64,000 nt of DNA, from assembly GCA_964480455.1 (NCBI GenBank), contig CAYZQI010000007.1:1-64000 (forward strand), written 5' to 3'. Below, piece after piece: positions 9,150 through 18,053 of the stretch. The first letter of the stretch is position 1. Every line of letters begins with the position of its first letter. The notes below the pieces were generated by a model. The model did not search any database, was not told the DNA's origin, and saw only the letters and a program-made list of their open reading frames with translations. A program made the translations under genes and the position numbers. Source of the DNA: JAABSX01 sp964480455. Lineage in GTDB: Bacteria; Bacteroidota; Bacteroidia; Cytophagales; Microscillaceae.

Positions 9150-9824
9150 ATGGGTATCTTTGGAAGAATAAGCGACATTTTCAAAGCTAATGTAAATGAT
9201 GCTCTGGATAAAATGGAAGATCCAGAAAAAATGATTAAGCAAATGGTGGTTGAGATGCAAGAAGCCATCGCCAAAGCTACTTCAGGTCTTGCTACTGCTA
9301 TGGCTCAAGAAAAAAAGCTAGAGCGTGATTACAAAACACATCAGCAAGCCTCTGAAAACTGGGAGCAAAAAGCTATGCAAGCCCTCAATGCAGGCAATGA
9401 AGAACTTGCAAGAAAAGCCTTAGCTAAAAAAGCCGAAGCCGATACGCAGGCAAGCCAGTACAAGCAAATGTATGAACAAGCATCTCAAACTACTACCAAA
9501 CTCAAAGGTCAAGTAGATCAACTCAAGCAAAAACTCAACGAAGCTCGCATGAAAGAAAGTACCTTGGTAGCAAGAAGCCAAGCTGCCAAAGCGCAAAAGC
9601 AGATTGCCAAGCAAGTAGGAGGATTAGATACTGGCAACAGTTTTGCAAAGTTTGATAAGTGGGAAGAAAAAATACTTAAAAACGAAGCAGAAGCAGAAGC
9701 ATTCACTGAACTTGCCGAAGGAAATAATGCAAGCCTCGATGATGAGTTCAAGCAAATCTCACAAAGTTCACAAGTTGATGACGACCTAGCGCGCCTTCGT
9801 GCAAAACTAAACCAAGGAGAATAA
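9150..9824 (+). CDS. PspA/IM30-family membrane-stress protein
   Basis: A 224-residue, almost entirely helical coiled-coil protein, the same length as E. coli PspA. The N-terminus MGIFGRISDIFKANVNDALDK is the characteristic amphipathic helix, followed by DPEKMIKQMVVEMQEAI. PspA/ESCRT-III-like proteins polymerise on damaged inner membranes and limit proton leakage. It is the first of three closely spaced genes (gaps of 31 and 23 bp) with a YbjN-like protein and a GIDE-domain membrane protein, so I infer a membrane-maintenance operon. No pspF or pspBC partner is present. Confidence 0.92.
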   Translation: MGIFGRISDIFKANVNDALDKMEDPEKMIKQMVVEMQEAIAKATSGLATAMAQEKKLERDYKTHQQASENWEQKAMQALNAGNEELARKALAKKAEADTQASQYKQMYEQASQTTTKLKGQVDQLKQKLNEARMKESTLVARSQAAKAQKQIAKQVGGLDTGNSFAKFDKWEEKILKNEAEAEAFTELAEGNNASLDDEFKQISQSSQVDDDLARLRAKLNQGE

Positions 9825-9855
9825 CTATTTCAAAACCTAAAAAACAAATAAAAAA

Positions 9856-10305
9856 ATGCCTAAGTTTAAAATTTTGAAAGACGGGGTAAACGAAGCCCTC
9901 ATTACCTCTGCACAACAGAGAGTAGATATGTACATGACCGAACTCTTCCATGATTATGAAATTGTGAAGATAGACGACTTCTACACTTTTACTTTTGGAA
10001 GCGTAACCGTAACCGTACAAGTATTGCCTTGGCATAGCGAAGATGTACTCGTAAAAGTATATGCTTATTTAGGCGATGAAGATGTTGAAATAACACAAGA
10101 AATAAAAGACGATTTGCTACGATTGAACGCAAACATTTCCTTTGGCGGATTTGGTGTTACTTTTGAAGGACAGCCTATATTTAGCTATTCATTAGCAGGA
10201 GCTAATCTTGACCTTAACGAGTTTCAAGCAGCAGTACAAATGGTGGCTAAAACTGCCGATGAATATGGGCAATCCGTAGAAGATACAGAAGTACAAGCCT
10301 CTTAA
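9856..10305 (+). CDS. YbjN/secretion-chaperone-like protein
   Basis: A 149-residue acidic, soluble protein without signal peptide. It alternates strands and helices (FTFGSVTVTVQVLPW in the middle, LLRLNANISFGGFGVTFEG later) in the manner of the YbjN / type III secretion chaperone-like fold. The identification is by pattern and is not certain. It is sandwiched between pspA and the GIDE-domain gene in a tight operon, so I infer a cytosolic partner or chaperone of one of them. The start is an ATG 31 bp after the pspA stop. Confidence 0.55.
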   Translation: MPKFKILKDGVNEALITSAQQRVDMYMTELFHDYEIVKIDDFYTFTFGSVTVTVQVLPWHSEDVLVKVYAYLGDEDVEITQEIKDDLLRLNANISFGGFGVTFEGQPIFSYSLAGANLDLNEFQAAVQMVAKTADEYGQSVEDTEVQAS

Positions 10306-10328
10306 TCCAAATTATTAGCCAATAAATT

Positions 10329-11114
10329 ATGTTGTTAATCATTGGAATTTTACTGATTGCCGCAGGCGGAGGGCTTTACTACCTCCGCCAACAGCAATTA
10401 AATAAAGCACTGGATATTAAATACTACGAAACCTCTACCGCAAAACAAGTAATAGACCTCTACAACGATGTAAAAGATACTGTAGAGGTTGGAAATTATA
10501 GCGGAACCATAGTAGAACTCTCAGGAATGGGGATAGCCAATAACCCACTCACAGCACCGCATAGCCAACGCCCTGTAATTTATTATGAAGCCACCGTAGA
10601 AAGAGAGTATGAAGTAACAGAACAAGAGCGCGATAATGAAGGAAACTACCGAACAGTAAATCGAAGAAGCTCTGAGACTGTATCCAAACAATCTGAATAT
10701 GCCGTATTTACTTTTAATGATGGTAGCGGAGCTACTCTCAATGTAGATATGCAAGGGGCTAATAAAGAACTCGTGCAAAGCGTAGATAGGTTTGAGGCTG
10801 AAGCTCCCGCAGGTTTCAATCTAAATCTGTCTTTTGGTGGGGCTAATGTAGGTAACTCCCGCACCATAGGCTACCGATACAAAGAACGTATCATACCTAA
10901 TAATACTAAATTGTACATCCTTGGCGAAGTAACCGACCGCAGTGGAGAATTGCTCATCACCAAACCCAAAGAAAAAGGTAAGCCCTTCATAGTATCTACA
11001 AAGTCCGAAGACGAACTCGTAAGAGGGGCTGAAAGTTCTGCAAAATGGCAATTCATAGGTGCAATCGCCTCGGCAGTAATTGGCGTAATACTCATCATCG
11101 CTTCATTTTTTTAG
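10329..11114 (+). CDS. GIDE/BAM-domain membrane protein (RING-less MULAN-like)
   Basis: A 261-residue protein with a transmembrane helix at each end (about 1-18 and 240-260) and a soluble middle domain. The middle includes the PVIYYEATVEREYEV segment, the variable NRRSSETVSKQSEYAVFTF region and YRYKERIIPNNTKLYILGEV, which matches the GIDE (Beside-A-Membrane) domain of mitochondrial MULAN/MAPL. In the eukaryotic protein a RING finger follows the second helix; here the protein stops after it, so it cannot be an E3 ligase by itself. Its role is unknown. Being third in the pspA operon suggests work at stressed membranes. Confidence 0.75.
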   Translation: MLLIIGILLIAAGGGLYYLRQQQLNKALDIKYYETSTAKQVIDLYNDVKDTVEVGNYSGTIVELSGMGIANNPLTAPHSQRPVIYYEATVEREYEVTEQERDNEGNYRTVNRRSSETVSKQSEYAVFTFNDGSGATLNVDMQGANKELVQSVDRFEAEAPAGFNLNLSFGGANVGNSRTIGYRYKERIIPNNTKLYILGEVTDRSGELLITKPKEKGKPFIVSTKSEDELVRGAESSAKWQFIGAIASAVIGVILIIASFF

Positions 11115-11137
11115 TATCAGATTTTTTACTTAATAAT

Positions 11138-11164
11138 AGTGGTTCGTGCCTCTCACGAACCACT
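11138..11164. terminator. stem-loop between convergent genes
   Basis: A perfect 11-bp stem, AGTGGTTCGTG / CACGAACCACT, with a 5-nt loop. It lies between the convergent GIDE and pyrB genes and probably ends transcription from both sides, although no long T run follows on either strand. Confidence 0.65.
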
Positions 11165-11168
11165 TAAC

Positions 11169-12083
11169 TTATTTCCCAGCCTGCCCTGCCAGCAAGTAAA
11201 GCACTGCCATTCTGACGGCTACACCGTTTTCTACTTGGTCTAATATGATGGATTGAGGTGCATCTGCCACATCACTATCAAGCTCAATACCTCTGTTGAT
11301 AGGGCCAGGATGCATAATTACGATTTCTTTGTCCAATGCTTCAAGCATTTTTCGGTTGATACCATAGTACAAAGTATATTCTCTGAGAGAAGGAAAATAC
11401 TTGATTTGCTGCCGCTCTAGCTGGATTCGAAGCACATTTGCCACATCACACCAAGCCAAGGCTTTTTTAACATCAAGTTCTACTTTCACACCCAGTTCTC
11501 TGATGTGTTTGGGCAAGAGCGTAATTGGCCCACAAACCATCACCTCAGCTCCTAGCTTCTGAAATACAAAAATATTAGAAAGTGCCACCCTAGAGTGGAG
11601 AATATCACCAATAATCACTATTTTTTTTCCTGCAATGCTTCCCAACTTCTCTTTGACCGAAAAAGCATCAAGCAAAGCCTGCGTAGGGTGCTCATGTGTG
11701 CCATCACCTGCATTGATGACATTGGCGTTGATGTGCTTTGCCAAGAAATGAGGCGCACCCACGCTAGAGTGCCGCATCACGACCATATCTACCTTCATCG
11801 CCAATATATTATTGACAGTATCTAGTAAGGTTTCTCCTTTTTTGACTGAACTGCTAGAAGCCGAAAAGTTAATCACATCAGCCGAAAGTCGCTTTTCGGC
11901 AAGCTCAAAAGAAAGCCGAGTACGCGTAGAATTTTCAAAAAAAACGTTGGCAATCGTAACATCACGCAGTGAAGGCACTTTTTTGATGGGGCGATTAATC
12001 ACTTCTTTGAAGTTTTCGGCAGTAGCCAAGATGCGCTCAATATCTGCCAAACTAAGTTCCTTAATGCCTAAGAGGTGTTTCAT
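11169..12083 (-). CDS. pyrB: aspartate carbamoyltransferase catalytic subunit
   Basis: A 304-residue cytosolic enzyme of pyrimidine synthesis that carbamoylates L-aspartate. Visible signatures are FFENSTRTRLSFELAEKRL (the carbamoyl-phosphate STRTR loop at about residue 50), the RHSSVGAPHFLA segment, GDGTHEHPTQALLDAF, and MHPGPINRGIEL near the C-terminus. Length is normal for PyrB. No pyrI regulatory gene or other pyr gene adjoins it. It is convergent with the psp operon. Confidence 0.96.
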   Translation of the reverse strand: MKHLLGIKELSLADIERILATAENFKEVINRPIKKVPSLRDVTIANVFFENSTRTRLSFELAEKRLSADVINFSASSSSVKKGETLLDTVNNILAMKVDMVVMRHSSVGAPHFLAKHINANVINAGDGTHEHPTQALLDAFSVKEKLGSIAGKKIVIIGDILHSRVALSNIFVFQKLGAEVMVCGPITLLPKHIRELGVKVELDVKKALAWCDVANVLRIQLERQQIKYFPSLREYTLYYGINRKMLEALDKEIVIMHPGPINRGIELDSDVADAPQSIILDQVENGVAVRMAVLYLLAGQAGK

Positions 12084-12260
12084 AAATCAAGTTTGAATTT
12101 TAGGCAAATTTCTACTTTTTTTCTCAAAATGTACTGATAAACACCTTTGCTTTTAAGGATACCTCATAAAGATTTCTTAAAATGACACCATGAGATGAAT
12201 AATTTGAAGTAAAATTATCTATTTTCAAGAAAAAATATTCTAAAAATAACATAAATCATT

Positions 12261-12268
12261 TAAATTTG
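12261..12268 (+). promoter_or_regulatory. -7 promoter element of acyl-CoA synthetase gene
   Basis: TAAATTTG matches TAnnTTTG. It overlaps a possible GTG start at 12268, so translation must begin downstream, which supports the ATG at 12316 (leader about 40 nt). Confidence 0.5.
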
Positions 12269-12315
12269 TGAAAGTTAATTTTTTTAAATATTCACAAGAA
12301 AAAATAGCACTAATT

Positions 12316-14031
12316 ATGCAAACCATCGAAATAGATAGCCAACGCAAACAAAAAATGGACGCTTGCATGCTCCCTACTATGATTGAATACTTCTACCAAT
12401 GGGAAAAAAGCAAAGCAAAACAAACTTACCTCCGCCAACCCATTGGCGATCAATGGATTGAATACACTTGGGAGCAGGTAGGGCTTCAAGCACGCCGTAT
12501 GGCGCAAGCACTCAAAGCAATGGATTTGCCTCCCCAAAGCCATATCGGGATTGTATCTAAAAACTGTGCTCATTGGATTATGAGCGACCTCGCCATTATG
12601 ATAGCAGGACATATCTCTGTGCCTTTCTTCCCTACGCTTGTGGCAGAACAGCTCGAGCAAGTGCTAGAACACAGCGATACACAAGTGCTTTTTGTAGGAA
12701 AATTGGATAATTGGGAAATCATGAAAAAAGGAATCCCAAGCCACGTCAAGGTCATTACTTATCCGCCTTATTCGGGTGGAGCGAAAGTAGAAAATCCTGA
12801 TTTCCTTAATTGGGATGACCTCTTAAACGTCCATGAGCCGCTCATGGAAAATTACATTCCCAAACATTCAGATTTACTGACCATCTGCTATACCTCTGGC
12901 ACTACGGGTGTGCCCAAAGGCGTGATGTTGAGTAATTATTGTTTCTCTACGGTATTTGAAGAAGTAAAAGCAGAAGCAGGATATGACAAAGAACCTGTAG
13001 CTTTTTTCTCTTATTTGCCTCTCAATCACATGGCAGAGCGATTGGTAGTAGAAGCGGCCTCATTGGTAAGCGGAGGAAGTATCTCTTTTGCTGAGTCATT
13101 GGATACTTTTGCCAAAAACTTGGCAGCTACTCGCCCTACACATTTCTTGGCAGTACCACGTATCTGGACAAAATTTCAGCAAGGCGTTTTTGCTAAAATA
13201 CCCCCTGAAAAACTAAATCTTTTTTTCAAAATCCCTCTCTTAAATAGCTTTATCAAGAAAAAAATCAAGAAAGGACTGGGGCTAGACCGTGCCCACCACG
13301 TACTCACAGGGGCTGCCCCTATGCCTGAAAGCCTTTTTAAATGGTACCGCACGCTGGGCATACCTATCAGAGAAGGCTACGGAATGTCAGAAAATACGGC
13401 TGTTTGTACTTCCATGCAAGGAGATAAAATTAAATTTGGCACAGTAGGGCAGCCCTTTCCTGCTGTAGAGCTCAAAATACACCCCGACACAGGCGAAATC
13501 TTGATGCGCTCAGAGTGGGTAATGGAGGGCTACTACAAACAACCCGAGCTAACTGCTCAAGTGATAAGAGATGGCTGGTTACATACAGGCGACAAAGGGG
13601 AATTAGACAGTGAGGGATTTTTGAGAATCACGGGCAGGGTAAAAGAAATCTTCAAAACTGCCAAAGGCGAGTATGTTTCTCCCTTTACCATTGAGTCGGG
13701 CTTTGCACTTAACAACCACATAGAGCAAATCTGTGTAGTAGGTTCAGGCTTGCCGCAGCCTATGGGCTTACTAGTACTTTCAGAGGAAGGTAAAAAAGTA
13801 CCCAAAGCACAAGTCTTGGAAGGGCTAAAAACCTCTATGGAAGAAGTAAACTCAAAAGTATATCCTTACGAACGCTTGCATAAGCTCGTGGTAGTGAGCG
13901 AAGAATGGAACATAGATACAGGTGTGATGACTCCCACTCTTAAAATCAAACGGAATAAAATAGAAGACCTCTATGCACAGCATTTTGAGGCATGGTATGC
14001 AGCCAGTGAACCTATAATTTGGTTATCATAA
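12316..14031 (+). CDS. long-chain acyl-CoA synthetase (AMP-forming)
   Basis: A 571-residue member of the ANL adenylating family that activates fatty acids as acyl-CoA using ATP. Motifs are the P-loop-like ICYTSGTTGVPKGVMLS, the YGMSENTAVCTSM segment, GWLHTGDKGELDSEGFLRITGR (the A8 hinge) and KEIFKTAKGEYVSPFTIE with the C-terminal lysine region. A GTG at 12268 would add 16 residues but falls on a promoter element, so the ATG at 12316 is preferred. It resembles the long-chain FadD-like subgroup of Bacteroidota; the chain-length preference cannot be read. A rho-independent terminator follows. Confidence 0.92.
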   Translation: MQTIEIDSQRKQKMDACMLPTMIEYFYQWEKSKAKQTYLRQPIGDQWIEYTWEQVGLQARRMAQALKAMDLPPQSHIGIVSKNCAHWIMSDLAIMIAGHISVPFFPTLVAEQLEQVLEHSDTQVLFVGKLDNWEIMKKGIPSHVKVITYPPYSGGAKVENPDFLNWDDLLNVHEPLMENYIPKHSDLLTICYTSGTTGVPKGVMLSNYCFSTVFEEVKAEAGYDKEPVAFFSYLPLNHMAERLVVEAASLVSGGSISFAESLDTFAKNLAATRPTHFLAVPRIWTKFQQGVFAKIPPEKLNLFFKIPLLNSFIKKKIKKGLGLDRAHHVLTGAAPMPESLFKWYRTLGIPIREGYGMSENTAVCTSMQGDKIKFGTVGQPFPAVELKIHPDTGEILMRSEWVMEGYYKQPELTAQVIRDGWLHTGDKGELDSEGFLRITGRVKEIFKTAKGEYVSPFTIESGFALNNHIEQICVVGSGLPQPMGLLVLSEEGKKVPKAQVLEGLKTSMEEVNSKVYPYERLHKLVVVSEEWNIDTGVMTPTLKIKRNKIEDLYAQHFEAWYAASEPIIWLS

Positions 14032-14035
14032 ATTT

Positions 14036-14076
14036 TTAAAAAAGAGCAGGAAATATATGTTTTCTGCTTTTTTTAA
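14036..14076 (+). terminator. rho-independent terminator of acyl-CoA synthetase gene
   Basis: A GCAGGAAA / TTTTCTGC stem flanked by A- and T-runs and followed by seven T residues. Confidence 0.75.
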
Positions 14077-14138
14077 AACAATTGATAGTTTATACGCTTC
14101 TATTTATAGAATTAATTACTAAAAACAAAATAAATACT

Positions 14139-14585
14139 ATGAATAGCATATTAAAATACGGGCTGGGCTTAGGTACTTTGCTCTCGATTTACTTTATCAT
14201 TATGAATTTTCTTGGTCTTGGACAAACACTTATTTTAAGGCTCTTCAATGTACTGATTATCTTTGGAGTAGTTTTTTATTTTCTATACAAATACAAGCAA
14301 ACAGAAGAATTCGATTATTTTAAAGGTTTTTTTAGCGGCTTACAACTTACTGCCTTAGGTGTGATTAGTTTTACAATTTTTATGGGATTTTACACTACTT
14401 TTGATGTTACATTCTTAGAAAACATAAAGCAATCCGAGGGGTTAGGCAGGTTTATTAATCCTTTTACGATTATGATAGCCATAGGAATGGAAGGTTTGGG
14501 CATGGGATTTCTTTGTACTTATACCAGTATGCAGTTTTTGCAAGGAGATAGCTTGAAAAAAGTAGCCAAACACTACCAAAGCTAA
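14139..14585 (+). CDS. DUF4199-like membrane protein
   Basis: A 148-residue protein with four predicted transmembrane helices. The middle segment EFDYFKGFFSGLQLTALGVI and the overall length fit the DUF4199 family, common in Bacteroidota and of unknown function. The ATG at 14139 is preferred over an upstream TTG at 14082, which lies inside the preceding terminator region. It is convergent with spoVR, 28 bp apart. Confidence 0.65.
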   Translation: MNSILKYGLGLGTLLSIYFIIMNFLGLGQTLILRLFNVLIIFGVVFYFLYKYKQTEEFDYFKGFFSGLQLTALGVISFTIFMGFYTTFDVTFLENIKQSEGLGRFINPFTIMIAIGMEGLGMGFLCTYTSMQFLQGDSLKKVAKHYQS

Positions 14586-14613
14586 GTAATCCTGCAAGGA
14601 GATGGAAGGAAGA

Positions 14614-16215
14614 TTAAAGCTCTTCCTTGATTAATCTTCTATCTTTCATAGTATAAAGTACACGAACTTCATCATATTCTTCTTCATCATACTCTGAATA
14701 TTGTACCTCGGTAGTTTCTAGCTGTACAGCATCACCCCAAAGAAACTCAATACCTACCAAGGTATCATAGATAAAATCTCGGTAAAGTGGCTTTCCCTCA
14801 AATTGATGTACTAAATAAAGATTTTCATCTTCTGTTAGTTCTTCATCTACCACAATGCGCGGGGGGTGATAAAGTGAATTGATGAGCATCTGTTTGTAAT
14901 CCTTTCCTCTGCGGCTTTTTACATAATATTCATAGACTCCCTTTTCACGATTGACGCGCTGCCCCAGCACAAAAAGTTGGTGTTGGTCTATAAATTCTTG
15001 GTCGGTAAAGGTATTGATGAGCGTAAAATCTGAGAAGTGCTTGCGCAGTGCAAAAATAGCTTCTTTGCCTCTCATAGTATTTTGATTATAATCTTCTCTG
15101 TAAAGAATATCCTCATTGCGCTGAAACTGATAGTTGAGTTTTCCCTTGTCTGCCAGTTCTTCTACATACTGTACAAGTCTTAGCCCAATGGCATAAGGAT
15201 TTAGACCAGCCCTACTGACAGAAGTTACGGCTGCATTAAGGCGTGCATAAGCTACCTCATGCCCTTTGATGCGTTCATCTTTTCTAAAAAGCTCATCATG
15301 CCAGTAACTTGCCCAACCTTCATTGATGATTTTAGTGCGGATTTGTGGCTCAAAGTACAAGGCGGTATTGCGGATAATACTCATAACGAGTTTTATCCAT
15401 TCATTTTTTTCTTTTTTCAAGAAAGGAGAATTATCTCTGATGTATTCCATCACATCAATAGAAGGAGCCTCTGTTTGCTTTTTAAGGTAATGATTGTACT
15501 TACTTTGGAACTCAGGATATTTTTTCTTAATATCATTAAAAAACCAAGATTCGGCAAGGTTGTCATCTTGTTGTAAATACTGGTTATAGTGTTCAACTTC
15601 TTTATATACTTCACTCTCAGGAGCTTTGATGATTTTTTGTAAGAAATCTCCAAAATAAAAATCAAGCATGTCGCTTGGGGTCATCTCCGAAGGAAAGCCT
15701 TGCTTAGAAAGTTCATCAAAATAGCCTACTAAATTGTTGATACAGCGGCTAAACTCGATGGCATAATCTACCCAGCGTCCGTGTTCGCTACGGAGGCTGC
15801 TTATAAGTCGCTTGTCAGCCAATGCCTGCCCCACAAAATCATCTCCCCAAGTTCGCTCAAAAAGGCGGTTGTTCTGAAAAAAATCAATGTGTGCAATCAC
15901 ATGATAGAAAATCATGATGTTCATCCAGTCAGGATTATTGTCATTGTAAAATGAAATAGCAGGGCGAGAGTTAATCACTGTTTCGTAGGGATTGCTCGGC
16001 GAAAGTTTGTATTTGCCTTGTTCTTTGAGTACCTCTACATCATTTACCCAATAATCATAAAGTGTAGGAATCATAACCTTGGGTGAGAGTGAAATCATGT
16101 CGCGATTGGTTACGATGTACTCTAGTGTATCTTCATCGAAGCGCAAGCCTGCCTCTCTAGCACGTGCTTTGCACTCTTCCATTATTTTCTTTGTATGTTG
16201 ATTGATAAGTTGCAT
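14614..16215 (-). CDS. SpoVR/YcgB-family protein
   Basis: A 533-residue soluble protein, slightly longer than E. coli YcgB. Recognisable parts are the N-terminal YDYWVNDVEVLKEQGKYKLSP segment, FYHVIAHIDFFQNNRLF in the middle and EGWASYWHDELF, which carries the conserved His-containing WASYWH motif of SpoVR. The biochemical role is unknown; the family is linked to spore cortex formation in Bacillus and to stationary-phase stress elsewhere. It is the third gene of a prkA-yeaH-spoVR unit, and this co-occurrence is well known across bacteria. A palindromic element separates it from yeaH. Confidence 0.92.
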   Translation of the reverse strand: MQLINQHTKKIMEECKARAREAGLRFDEDTLEYIVTNRDMISLSPKVMIPTLYDYWVNDVEVLKEQGKYKLSPSNPYETVINSRPAISFYNDNNPDWMNIMIFYHVIAHIDFFQNNRLFERTWGDDFVGQALADKRLISSLRSEHGRWVDYAIEFSRCINNLVGYFDELSKQGFPSEMTPSDMLDFYFGDFLQKIIKAPESEVYKEVEHYNQYLQQDDNLAESWFFNDIKKKYPEFQSKYNHYLKKQTEAPSIDVMEYIRDNSPFLKKEKNEWIKLVMSIIRNTALYFEPQIRTKIINEGWASYWHDELFRKDERIKGHEVAYARLNAAVTSVSRAGLNPYAIGLRLVQYVEELADKGKLNYQFQRNEDILYREDYNQNTMRGKEAIFALRKHFSDFTLINTFTDQEFIDQHQLFVLGQRVNREKGVYEYYVKSRRGKDYKQMLINSLYHPPRIVVDEELTEDENLYLVHQFEGKPLYRDFIYDTLVGIEFLWGDAVQLETTEVQYSEYDEEEYDEVRVLYTMKDRRLIKEEL

Positions 16216-16223
16216 ATTGTTAA

Positions 16224-16404
16224 TCCTCCCTAGCCCACTAAGGGGGGAGTTTTTATTTAATGGTTCGTAATTTATTTCTTAAAATGATTCAGCCTTCTGA
16301 GCAGCCTCCTAACCCCCAACCCCTGAAGGGGAGTTTCCGAAGTTCCCCCTTTGGGGGTCAGGGAGCTATCCCTTTGGGGTTGAAGGGCTTGAATTGGGGA
16401 GGCT
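16224..16404. repeat. nested palindromic element, yeaH-spoVR junction
   Basis: A 180-bp stretch packed with inverted repeats: a C/G-rich hairpin at 16224-16250, CCCCTGAAGGGG at 16320-16331, CCCCCTTTGGGGG at 16345-16357, and an outer arm AGCCTCC (16303-16309) / GGAGGCT (16398-16404). It closely resembles the element at 17812-17870. Such C/G-rich elements are common between genes in Bacteroidota and may be mobile or act as attenuators or RNA stabilisers. Confidence 0.8.
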
Positions 16405-16406
16405 TT

Positions 16407-17786
16407 TTAAGCCACTAGCCTTTTGATGCCTTCAATGACCCTGTTCTCAGTAGCCTTTTCTGCCATGAGGCTATCTAGGCGAATAAGCTCAGGAAAATCA
16501 TCTAAGATCCCTGAGTTCTCGAGGTAACGCTCCACAGTTGTAGCGTCTCCGTAGCCCGACCAATTGTTTTTGGCTACGGTTATTCCGATACGGCTTACAT
16601 AGCGCATAATTTTTTTAGTAGCTTCCAGCATCTGCTCGCCTGAATTTTCCCAGTCATCACCATCAGTGCCGTGAAAAACATAGATACTATAATCTATGGC
16701 AAGTTTTTCTTCTTCTACAATTTGGTCAACGAGCTCAAAAGCAGGATAAACACTAGTGCCACCTGCCACAGTAGATTTGTAATAAGTATAAAAATCTTCT
16801 ACCTCTTTGGCTTCGGTATCATGCAAGATAAAGCGGCTCATTACGTTGCCCTTGTACTGATACATCAGCCAAGAGTAAATGAATAAATGCTGTGAAGTAA
16901 TCACTTCAGTAGGTTTGCCGTGCATAGAACCCGAATAATCTCTCAAAAAGAATACAACAGCTTGCGACTCGTAGTCAGGCTCTTTGGAGAGAATCCTATA
17001 GACTTTGTCTTGTGGATTGATGAGTAAATTTTCACTTCTAAATTCCTCATCAGATTTGATATTACCTAGCTGAATGTTAGTTTCTATGACCTTTTTGAGT
17101 GTAGATTTTTTGTCTAAAATTTGCCCCAATCCACGGTTAATGTCGGTAAGGTCATAGAGGTATTTGGTCAATGATTTTTTCCTGCCTTTGTCTTTGAGAT
17201 TAGGCAGTTCAAACTTTTCAGTTAGGATTCTGCCGAGGTCAAAAGCCTCTGCGGTTACGTCGTGGTCGCCTCCACCGCCTTCTCCTGCACCGCTGCCTTC
17301 TCCTTCACCCTCTTGCGGGTCTATGGGTTGCTCGCCAAGTACTTCGCCTTCTTCCCCTTCGCCTACACCTCCAGTGCTTTGCTCTTGGTTTTCTTCGGGT
17401 GAGTTGCCGTGAAAAAATTTACTCTCGGTGGTAGTAGGCACTATTACTACATCACCTTTTTGCCCTTGGTTGGGTTTCATAATTTTACCCAATCGGATGC
17501 GGCGCGGAAAGCCATCTTCTTCTCTTTGCTTGTCTTTCTCTATGAGTTCGTCGAGCGTTTGTAAAGCAAGTGCGTAGGGCATTTTGGGTGGAAAGATGCC
17601 TTGGATATGCGTCAGGTCATTAAAATCATAAATGCCTTTTACCCACTGCTGAATCGGTTTGAAATCAGGCTCAAGGCTATGATTTTCAGAGCTTTGCTCA
17701 AGCTCTTTCAAAATCAATTGTTCTTGTGCTTCGGTGAGTCCTGCTGTTTTCAGTGCTTGGTATAATTTATATTGTTTTTCTTTCAT
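16407..17786 (-). CDS. YeaH/YhbH-family (DUF444) von Willebrand-like protein
   Basis: A 459-residue protein. The C-terminal half carries FFLRDYSGSMHG (about residue 283), a DxSGS metal-ion-dependent adhesion motif of the vWA fold, followed by FHGTDGDDW. The family works with the PrkA/YeaG kinase in stress responses. A low-complexity Gly/Glu-rich insert (about residues 130-170) extends it beyond the roughly 427 residues of E. coli YeaH. It is the second conserved gene of the operon, downstream of prkA and two small ORFs. Confidence 0.92.
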   Translation of the reverse strand: MKEKQYKLYQALKTAGLTEAQEQLILKELEQSSENHSLEPDFKPIQQWVKGIYDFNDLTHIQGIFPPKMPYALALQTLDELIEKDKQREEDGFPRRIRLGKIMKPNQGQKGDVVIVPTTTESKFFHGNSPEENQEQSTGGVGEGEEGEVLGEQPIDPQEGEGEGSGAGEGGGGDHDVTAEAFDLGRILTEKFELPNLKDKGRKKSLTKYLYDLTDINRGLGQILDKKSTLKKVIETNIQLGNIKSDEEFRSENLLINPQDKVYRILSKEPDYESQAVVFFLRDYSGSMHGKPTEVITSQHLFIYSWLMYQYKGNVMSRFILHDTEAKEVEDFYTYYKSTVAGGTSVYPAFELVDQIVEEEKLAIDYSIYVFHGTDGDDWENSGEQMLEATKKIMRYVSRIGITVAKNNWSGYGDATTVERYLENSGILDDFPELIRLDSLMAEKATENRVIEGIKRLVA

Positions 17787-17811
17787 ATTTTTTTGTTGTT
17801 CAAAGTCTTAC

Positions 17812-17870
17812 AGCCCCCTAAGCCCCAAAGGGGAAACCTCAGAAATTCCTCCTTTGGGGGCTGGGGGGCT
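17812..17870. repeat. palindromic element upstream of yeaH
   Basis: An imperfect 59-bp palindrome with outer arms AGCCCCC / GGGGGCT and an inner CCCCAAAGGGG hairpin. It is the same kind of C/G-rich element as at 16224-16404. Confidence 0.75.
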
Positions 17871-17874
17871 ACCA

Positions 17875-18033
17875 TTAGTCAACTTGAGAACTTTTTTCTG
17901 AGCTTTCTTTTAACAATTGAGTTATTTTTTCAATCTCAATTACTTTCTCCTGCATTGCCTGCTCAAACTTCTTCATCTTATTGACCCTTATTTGTAGGCT
18001 CTTTATTTTTTCTTTAGCTTTATGTTTGCTCAT
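17875..18033 (-). CDS. small coiled-coil protein in the prkA operon
   Basis: A 52-residue Lys/Glu-rich ORF with heptad-like hydrophobic spacing (VNKMKKFEQAMQEKVIEIEK). It lies on the same strand as prkA and yeaH, between them. It follows a similar broken small ORF by 20 bp. No family is recognised. I infer a short helical protein if it is expressed; chance ORFs of this length occur, so confidence is moderate. A TTG at 18057 would extend it by eight residues. Confidence 0.45.
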   Translation of the reverse strand: MSKHKAKEKIKSLQIRVNKMKKFEQAMQEKVIEIEKITQLLKESSEKSSQVD

Positions 18034-18053
18034 CTGTACTGCTGCTTCAATCC

